27,513 nucleotides of DNA, from contig CAZJGG010000044.1 of NCBI GenBank assembly GCA_964545475.1, positions 1 to 27,513 of the forward strand, in the 5' to 3' direction. Numbering within the stretch: position 1 is the first letter of the stretch; every line of letters begins with the position of its first letter. This document shows, piece after piece, positions 22,146 through 27,513 of this stretch. Origin of the DNA: CAZJGG01 sp964545475 (lineage in GTDB: Bacteria; Bacillota; Clostridia; Lachnospirales; JAISER01). The position numbers and the translations under genes were made by a program. The notes below the pieces were generated by a model. It was not told the DNA's origin, made no database searches, and saw only the letters and a program-made list of their open reading frames with translations.

Positions 22146-23270
22146 ATGGAAAGAAATAGTGAATTACCGGAAATAGGAGTTATTGCTCTTAGAAGCTTTG
22201 AAGAAATGGGAAAAAAGGTTGATAAAGCTCTGGTTGACAGGTTTAAAAAATCGAATTCTGACAACGTTTTGATGATTCCGGATTCTTTTTTAATTAAAAC
22301 AAATCAAGTTCGTTTTGCAAACGGTGAGGGCAAAGTTCAAATTCAAAGCTCAGTAAGGGGCAAGGATATATTCATTTTGTGTGACGTTGGTAACCATAGC
22401 TGTACATACCAGCTGCACGGTTACACAAACCACATGGGCCCTGATGAACACTTTCAAGATTTAAAGAGAACTCTTTCTTCAATCGGCGGTAAGGCTAGGA
22501 GAACAACGGTTATTATGCCCCTTTTGTATTCCTCCAGGCAGGATAAAAGAAGAGGGCGTGAATCTTTGGACTGCGCAATGGCATTGCAAGAACTTGAAAA
22601 TATGGGCATTGAAAATATTATGACTTTTGACGTTCACAACGCTGCGGTTCAAAACGCTATTCCATTAACATCTTTTGAAAACTTATATGCAACATATAAT
22701 ATAGCAAAAAACTTTTTAATTGATACAAAAGGCAAAATGGACAGAGAAAAACTTGTTGTTATAAGCCCAGACACAGGCGCTATGGACAGAGCCATTTTTT
22801 ACGCCAATTTGTTAGATGCAGATGTTGGCTTGTTCTATAAAAGACGTGACCATAGAGTAATTCAAAAAGGAAACAACCCTATTGCGGAACATAAATATTT
22901 AGGCAACTCTTTGGAAGGGCATAGCGTATTTATTGTTGACGATATTATTGGGTCTGGAGATTCTATACTTGATATTGTGGAACAACTTCGTAAAGAAAAA
23001 GTTTCCAAAATATACGCTGCTTCTACATTTGCGTGGTTTACAGGCGGTACTAAAAAATTCGATGAATATTATGAAAAAGGTTTAATTGAAAGAGTTTATT
23101 CTACAAACCTTACTTATATAACAGATGAAATTAAAAATACGCCGTGGTTCCAAGAGGTAGAAATGTCTTCTTTCCTTGCAGAATTAATTGAGACTTTAAG
23201 CCATTCACGTTCACTTGCACCGCTTCTTGATGCTTCGGTATATATGAAAAAACTTAATAAATATAAATAG
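22146..23270 (+). CDS. Divergent ribose-phosphate pyrophosphokinase (PRPP synthetase-like)
   Basis: Likely makes PRPP from ribose 5-phosphate and ATP (EC 2.7.6.1). Core motifs are present: FANGE (57-61), the flexible loop SRQDKRRGRES (130-140), FDVHN (161-165), VISPDTGAMDRA (205-216), and the PRPP loop VFIVDDIIGSGDS (261-273). The protein has 374 aa, against about 310-320 for canonical Prs, with an N-terminal extension and inserts (for example THMGPDEHF-like residues 94-103). The PRPP loop has GSG where most Prs have DTGGT. It is best seen as the long, divergent PRPP synthetase subgroup found in Clostridia. A canonical prs probably exists elsewhere. It has an AAAGGAG site 12 nt after apt. Confidence 0.82.
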   Translation: MERNSELPEIGVIALRSFEEMGKKVDKALVDRFKKSNSDNVLMIPDSFLIKTNQVRFANGEGKVQIQSSVRGKDIFILCDVGNHSCTYQLHGYTNHMGPDEHFQDLKRTLSSIGGKARRTTVIMPLLYSSRQDKRRGRESLDCAMALQELENMGIENIMTFDVHNAAVQNAIPLTSFENLYATYNIAKNFLIDTKGKMDREKLVVISPDTGAMDRAIFYANLLDADVGLFYKRRDHRVIQKGNNPIAEHKYLGNSLEGHSVFIVDDIIGSGDSILDIVEQLRKEKVSKIYAASTFAWFTGGTKKFDEYYEKGLIERVYSTNLTYITDEIKNTPWFQEVEMSSFLAELIETLSHSRSLAPLLDASVYMKKLNKYK

Positions 23271-23283
23271 GTGGTTTAGCTTA

Positions 23284-23763
23284 ATGGATATAAGAGTTGG
23301 TACAGGCTGTGACACTCACAAGCTTGTTACTGGGCGTAGCCTTATTATTGGGGGAGTTAACATTCCTTATGAAAAAGGGCTTTTGGGGCATTCTGATGCA
23401 GACGTGCTTACCCATGCTGTAATTGATTCAATATTAGGTGCGGCTGGGCTTAGTGATATTGGGACATTGTTTCCAGATAATGATAGTAAATTTAAAGATA
23501 TTTCAAGCCTTGTTCTGCTTAAAAAAGTTATGGATATGATAACCCAACTAAACGCTAAAATTATTAATGTTGATACAGTTGTTATGGCACAAAAACCTAA
23601 GCTTATGCCATATATTAAAGACATACGGCAAAGTTTGGCTGATACTATGAATATTGAATTTGCAAGAGTTAACGTTAAAGCGAAAACAGGCGAAGGCTTG
23701 GGTTTTGTAGGGCGAGAAGAAGGAATTTTTGCCCAGGCTGTATGCCTTTTGTCCTTTGACTGA
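23284..23763 (+). CDS. ispF: 2-C-methyl-D-erythritol 2,4-cyclodiphosphate synthase
   Basis: Catalyses the cyclisation step of the MEP isoprenoid pathway (EC 4.6.1.12), acting as a trimer. It has 159 aa, the usual length. Zinc ligands are Asp10 and His12 in GTGCDTHKL and His44 in GHSDADVLTHA. The LGAAGLSDIGTLFPD segment and the C-terminal VKAKTGEGLGFVGREEGI are diagnostic. The ribosome site is AGGTGG. In Bacillus ispF lies upstream of cysS too, so the neighbourhood is conserved. Confidence 0.97.
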   Translation: MDIRVGTGCDTHKLVTGRSLIIGGVNIPYEKGLLGHSDADVLTHAVIDSILGAAGLSDIGTLFPDNDSKFKDISSLVLLKKVMDMITQLNAKIINVDTVVMAQKPKLMPYIKDIRQSLADTMNIEFARVNVKAKTGEGLGFVGREEGIFAQAVCLLSFD

Positions 23764-23789
23764 TTTTAACATGAAAGAGGAGCTATTGA

Positions 23790-25190
23790 ATGAAAATATA
23801 TAACACGTTTACTAAAACAAAAGAGGAGTTTACTCCGATTGAAAGGAACAAAGTAAAAATATATTCATGCGGTCCTACGGTTTATAATTTCATTCATATT
23901 GGAAATGCCAGACCGCTTGTTGTGTTTGATACTGTTTGCAGATATTTAGAATATAAGGGATATGAAGTTTTACACGTTCAAAACTTTACTGATGTTGACG
24001 ACAAAATAATTAATAAAGCTAATGAAGAGGGAGTTTCTGCAGATGTTATCAGCGAACGGTACATTAAAGAAGCCCTTGCAGATGAAAAAGGATTAAACAT
24101 AGTTGAACCTTTTAAAAGACCAAAAGTTACTGAGGAAATGGATTCCATAATTGATATGGTTAATACCCTTATTGAAAAAGGGGTTGCTTACGAAAAAAAT
24201 GGAACGGTTTATTATAATACTAATAAATTTAGCGAATATGGAAAGTTAAGCCGTAAAAATATAGAAGATTTAGAAGCCGGATCTCGTGTAGAGGTTGACG
24301 GGGAAAAAGTTAATCCTACTGATTTTGTATTGTGGAAGCCGGCAAAACCGGGAGAACCAAAATGGAAATCTCCTTGGGGAGAAGGCAGACCGGGCTGGCA
24401 CATTGAATGCTCTGCAATGGTAAAACGTTATTTAGGCGATACAATAGACATTCATACAGGCGGAGAGGATCTTATTTTCCCTCACCACGAAAATGAAGTT
24501 GCACAAAGCGAAGCGGCAAACGGCAAACCTTTCGCCAAAATATTTATGCATAACGGCTTTTTAAATGTTGATAACAAAAAAATGTCCAAATCTTTAGGCA
24601 ACTTTTTTACTTTGCGTGAAATTACAGAAAAATTTTCTTATGATGTAGTTAGATTCTTTTTTATAAGCGCACATTATAGAATGCCTATAAATTTTAGCGA
24701 TGAATTGCTTCAAGCTTCTGAAAACGGACTTAATCGTATTTTAAATGGTATTGAAAAAATTAAATTTATTATTGAAAAAACTCAAAATAATGAAATTAGC
24801 CTGGAAGAAAAAGAATTAATTAGCAATTGCCAAAAATTTATGACAGAGTTTGAAACTGCAATGGATGATGACTTTAACACGGCTGATGCCGTAACTGCTT
24901 TATTTGAGCTTATTAAGTTTGCAAACATTAATGTTAAAGACGACAGCTCTAAAGAGTTTGCCAAAGAAGTTTACGATACCGCAATAAAAATGACAGATAT
25001 TTTAGGTTTGCGCACAGAGCAAAAAAAGGAAACCGGCGACAGCGATTATATTGAAAAACGCATTGAGGAAAGGCAAGCCGCAAGAAAGAACAAAGATTTT
25101 AAAACAGCGGATGCAATAAGAGACGAGCTTTCCAATATGGGGGTTGTTCTTGAAGATACTTCTGCCGGAGTGCGCTGGTCTTATAAATAA
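23790..25190 (+). CDS. cysS: Cysteinyl-tRNA synthetase
   Basis: Charges tRNA-Cys (EC 6.1.1.16). A class I synthetase of 466 aa, with HIGH-type HIGN (36-39), KMSKS (in KKMSKSLGNFFTL) and zinc ligands in the expected contexts: CGPTVYN (Cys27), WHIECSAM and FPHHENE. The C-terminal DALR-like helical domain and the anticodon-binding region end in GVRWSYK. It has an AAGAGGAG site. The gap from ispF is 26 nt, so there is no room for a T-box leader directly before it. Confidence 0.98.
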   Translation: MKIYNTFTKTKEEFTPIERNKVKIYSCGPTVYNFIHIGNARPLVVFDTVCRYLEYKGYEVLHVQNFTDVDDKIINKANEEGVSADVISERYIKEALADEKGLNIVEPFKRPKVTEEMDSIIDMVNTLIEKGVAYEKNGTVYYNTNKFSEYGKLSRKNIEDLEAGSRVEVDGEKVNPTDFVLWKPAKPGEPKWKSPWGEGRPGWHIECSAMVKRYLGDTIDIHTGGEDLIFPHHENEVAQSEAANGKPFAKIFMHNGFLNVDNKKMSKSLGNFFTLREITEKFSYDVVRFFFISAHYRMPINFSDELLQASENGLNRILNGIEKIKFIIEKTQNNEISLEEKELISNCQKFMTEFETAMDDDFNTADAVTALFELIKFANINVKDDSSKEFAKEVYDTAIKMTDILGLRTEQKKETGDSDYIEKRIEERQAARKNKDFKTADAIRDELSNMGVVLEDTSAGVRWSYK

Positions 25191-25234
25191 GCTGCTTGAA
25201 ATATTTTAACAGTGCAATTAGAAAGGGTGACTGT

Positions 25235-25630
25235 ATGTCTGAAAAAGGGCTTGACAAAACACATTCGCCCCTTTGCCTTGCTTATATGGGTGATGCTGTT
25301 TTCGAGCTTTTAATGCGTAAAAAGATTATAGATGAAAACAACGTTGGGGCTGATAAGCTTCACGTTATTAATAGGGGTTATGTTAACGCAAAGGCGCAGG
25401 CAAGCATGTATTTTAAAATTGCGCCTTTGTTAACAGAGCAGGAATTAAGCATAATGAAAAGAGGAAGAAACGCTAAATCCCCAACTAAAGCAAAAAACGC
25501 CACAATTACAGATTACCGCCATGCAACGGGGCTTGAAGCTTTGTTTGGTTATTTGTTTTTAACAGGGCAAAACGACAGGCTTAATGAAATTTTCAATGAA
25601 TGTGTTAAGGGAGAATTAAATGAGAAATAG
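25235..25630 (+). CDS. mrnC: Mini-ribonuclease 3
   Basis: An RNase III-like nuclease without the dsRNA-binding domain, which matures 23S rRNA in Bacillus. With the ATG at 25235 (AAAGGGTGA upstream) it has 131 aa, in the range of the family. A TTG at 25196 would extend it but has no ribosome site. The catalytic signature AYMGDAVFELLMR has Asp20 and Glu24, and the second signature is RHATGLEALFGYLFL. It lies between cysS and rlmB as in Bacillus subtilis, and overlaps rlmB by 11 nt. Confidence 0.95.
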   Translation: MSEKGLDKTHSPLCLAYMGDAVFELLMRKKIIDENNVGADKLHVINRGYVNAKAQASMYFKIAPLLTEQELSIMKRGRNAKSPTKAKNATITDYRHATGLEALFGYLFLTGQNDRLNEIFNECVKGELNEK

Positions 25631-26399
25631 GGATAACAACGAAGAAAAAAGTGAATATGAAAACTTGCATATAGAGGGTAGAAATTCCGTCTTGGAAGCT
25701 CTAAAAAGTGATGTTGAAATAGATAAAATACTGTTTAAAAAAGGTGAAGTTGACGGTACTTTAAAAGTGATTATGGCGAAAGCCAAAGAAAAGGGAATTG
25801 TCACTAAAGAGGCGGACAAAACAAAGCTTGATTTTATGTCTCAAACAGGGGGAAAACATCAAGGGGTTATTGCTGTTTGCCCGGCTCACACATATGCAGA
25901 AATCAGTGATATTTTAAATAAAGCCGAAGAAAAAGGGGAAAAACCTTTTATTATTATTTTGGACGGCATTACAGACCCTCATAACCTTGGGGCAATTATA
26001 AGAACGGCAGAGGCTTGCGGTGCTCACGGCGTAATTATCCCAAAACGAAGAGCTGTGGGGCTTACTGCAATTGTTTCAAAAGCGGCGGCAGGTGCGCTTT
26101 CCCATATGCTTGTTGCTAAAGTTGCCAATATATCCACAACAATTGATACGTTAAAACAAAAAGGCTTGTGGATTGCAAGCGCAGATATGAAAGGCGAACC
26201 CCTTTATAAAGCTGACTTAACAGGAGCTGTTGCTCTAGTTATCGGCAGCGAGGGTGAGGGGCTTGGTAGGCTTGTTTCGGAAAAGTGCGATTTTCATGTA
26301 GCAATACCAATGTTTGGAAAAATAAGTTCTCTTAACGCATCTGTTGCGGCCGGTGTTTTAATGTATGAAGTTGTAAGGCGCAGAAATTTTGGTAGTTAA
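25620..26399 (+). CDS. rlmB: 23S rRNA (guanosine 2'-O)-methyltransferase, RlmB/TrmH family
   Basis: A SpoU-family SAM-dependent 2'-O-methyltransferase with a trefoil knot, 259 aa. The N-terminal substrate-binding domain has HIEGRNSVLEAL (17-28). The SPOUT motifs are DPHNLGAIIRTAEACG (119-134), LVIGSEGEGL and IPMFGKISSLNASVAAGVLMYE. The likely target is G2251 of 23S rRNA, by family; related TrmH-type targets cannot be excluded. It is coupled to mrnC by overlap, and yacP follows 11 nt later. Confidence 0.93.
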   Translation: MRNRDNNEEKSEYENLHIEGRNSVLEALKSDVEIDKILFKKGEVDGTLKVIMAKAKEKGIVTKEADKTKLDFMSQTGGKHQGVIAVCPAHTYAEISDILNKAEEKGEKPFIIILDGITDPHNLGAIIRTAEACGAHGVIIPKRRAVGLTAIVSKAAAGALSHMLVAKVANISTTIDTLKQKGLWIASADMKGEPLYKADLTGAVALVIGSEGEGLGRLVSEKCDFHVAIPMFGKISSLNASVAAGVLMYEVVRRRNFGS

Positions 26400-26410
26400 T
26401 AGGTGGTATT

Positions 26411-26944
26411 GTGGCTTTTAAAAGGGAATATTTGCTTGTGGACGGCTACAATGTTATTTTTGCGTGGGACAAGCTTAAAAAAATAGCTGAGTATTCCCTT
26501 GAGGAAGCTAGGCTTAAGCTTATGGGGATTTTAAGCGATTTTGGCGGGGCAACGGACATAGAAATAATTTTAGTATTTGATGCACATAAAGTTAAAAAAA
26601 ACAAGGGATATACGGAAAAACATTATAATATAACGGTTGTTTATACTAAAGAGGCTCAAACAGCCGACCATTATATTGAAAACTCTGTAAAAGAACTTAT
26701 GCGCCAAAAGAAATACAAAGTTAGAGTTGCAACAAGCGACCATTTGGAGCAAATTATTATTATAAGCCACGGGGCAGGAAGAATTTCCGCAGGGGACTTA
26801 TTTTACGAAATTGAAGCGACAAAGAAAGTAATCAAAGAACAATACATTGAAAACAGACCGGTTAAAAATAATATGCTATTGGATAATTTGGACAAAAAAA
26901 CAGCGGAACTTCTCGAAAGCATGAGGAAAAGCAAAGGGAGATAA
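26411..26944 (+). CDS. rae1: NYN-domain ribonuclease, YacP/Rae1 family
   Basis: A 177-aa NYN (PIN-like) domain protein homologous to B. subtilis YacP, called Rae1, a ribosome-associated endonuclease that cuts mRNA in the A site. Acidic residues of the active site are visible in LLVDGYNVI (near the N-terminus), IILVFDAH and the TADHYIEN and VATSDHLEQ segments. The start is a GTG with AGGTGG upstream. The position between rlmB and sigH is the same as in Bacillus. Confidence 0.9.
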   Translation: MAFKREYLLVDGYNVIFAWDKLKKIAEYSLEEARLKLMGILSDFGGATDIEIILVFDAHKVKKNKGYTEKHYNITVVYTKEAQTADHYIENSVKELMRQKKYKVRVATSDHLEQIIIISHGAGRISAGDLFYEIEATKKVIKEQYIENRPVKNNMLLDNLDKKTAELLESMRKSKGR

Positions 26945-26947
26945 TAT

Positions 26948-27513
26948 TTGGAAGCATTTGAACATTTCACCGACGAACAGGTTTTGGCTCAAGGGATGGA
27001 TAACAACGAGACTGCACAAGATTATCTTATAAACAAATATAAATCTTTTGTAAAAATAAAAGCTAGGCAATATTTTATTGTTGGGGCAGATAAAGAGGAT
27101 ATTATTCAAGAGGGTATGATTGGTCTTTATAAAGCTATAAGAGACTTTAATCCGGAAAAGCAGGTTAGCTTTTATACCTTTGCAGATATGTGCATAACAA
27201 GGCAAATAATTACTGCTATAAAAGCAGCTACAAGGCAAAAACATATTCCTCTTAATTCCTATATTTCTCTTAATAAATCTGTTTTTGACGACGACTGTGA
27301 AAAAACTTACATTGATACCCTTGTGGAAAGCCGTATTTCAAGCCCGGAGGAGCTTTTTATAGGCAGGGAAGAAAAAAAATATATAGAATCTCATATGGGT
27401 GAGGCACTTTCTGAGCTTGAATGCAGGGTGCTTTCGTTGCATTTGCAAGGCAAAAGCTACTCTCAAATTGGAGTTATAGTTAATAAAAATGAAAAGGCAA
27501 TTGATAACGCTTT
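26948..27513 (+). CDS. sigH: RNA polymerase sigma-H factor (3' end outside window)
   Basis: The frame starts at a TTG (26948) with AAAGGGAGA eight bases before it and remains open to the window end: 188 codons of a protein usually about 210-218 aa. Region 2 reads DEQVLAQGMDNNETAQDYLINKYKSFV, then ADKEDIIQEGMIGLYKAIRDF and FYTFADMCITRQIITAIKAATRQKHIPLN, as in SigH (Spo0H). Region 4 has LSELECRVLSLHLQGKSYSQIGVIVNKNEKAIDNA. SigH directs transition-state and early sporulation genes, which supports a spore-forming host. It is not preceded by a gap that could hold a separate promoter, so it is at least partly read from the cysS-rae1 operon. Confidence 0.95.
   Translation, partial: MEAFEHFTDEQVLAQGMDNNETAQDYLINKYKSFVKIKARQYFIVGADKEDIIQEGMIGLYKAIRDFNPEKQVSFYTFADMCITRQIITAIKAATRQKHIPLNSYISLNKSVFDDDCEKTYIDTLVESRISSPEELFIGREEKKYIESHMGEALSELECRVLSLHLQGKSYSQIGVIVNKNEKAIDNA

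Noticed and set aside
23764..23789. T-box leader before cysS
   Set aside because: Only 26 nt separate ispF and cysS, so a T-box cannot fit; any such control would have to act further upstream.
26876..27244. 122-aa minus-strand reading frame
   Set aside because: It is antisense to sigH, whose own frame shows clear sigma-70 regions 2 and 4 and conserved neighbours.

Overview
The window reads as chromosome of a low-GC, spore-forming, amino-acid-fermenting member of the Clostridia. The evidence is A+T-rich codon use, strong AGGAGG-type ribosome binding sites, a complete start of the methylaspartate route of glutamate fermentation, and the cysS-mrnC-rlmB-yacP-sigH gene order known from Bacillus and Clostridia. 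The species cannot be named from the sequence.

Layout. (1) 1-674: the 3' end of an HPr-like gene, then about 3.3 tandem copies of a 176-bp palindrome-rich repeat. (2) 675-4823, minus strand: a pstS-pstC-pstA-pstB phosphate uptake operon. The 336-nt gap between pstS and pstC holds a candidate multi-branched RNA of about 266 nt, oriented with the operon. (3) 5003-9214: a DUF2238 membrane protein, a GH18 glycoside hydrolase, a secreted Gly-rich protein with a LysM-like segment that seems to be split by a repeat insert, and an FAD oxidoreductase with a C-terminal Rieske domain. (4) 9360-11381: a 5'-truncated Gly/Cys-rich gene next to a large serine recombinase and its overlapping small upstream gene, probably the remains of a mobile element. 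(5) 11420-17759: an operon with a near-consensus promoter encoding both glutamate mutase subunits and the mutase accessory protein (glmS, glmL, glmE), methylaspartate ammonia-lyase, an AtuA-family protein and a DUF4387 protein. (6) 17888-19718: an aromatic-acid-exporter-like membrane protein, a FolT-like ECF substrate-binding subunit, and a convergent small Cys-rich gene. (7) 19787-27513: a housekeeping run of recJ, apt, a divergent PRPP-synthetase-like gene, ispF, cysS, mrnC, rlmB, yacP/rae1 and sigH, the last cut by the window edge.

How the parts work together. The glutamate mutase operon converts glutamate to 3-methylaspartate and then to mesaconate. The next enzymes, mesaconase and citramalate lyase, are not in the window. 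The two poorly characterised genes that follow (AtuA-like and DUF4387) are coupled by a TAATG overlap. The pst operon has overlapping pstC/pstA and pstA/pstB junctions, while pstS is set apart by RNA structure, which fits the usual need for more binding protein than permease. The points most worth a second look are the pstS-pstC RNA structure, the AtuA/DUF4387 pair in the methylaspartate operon, the split LysM protein, and the truncated gene beside the recombinase.
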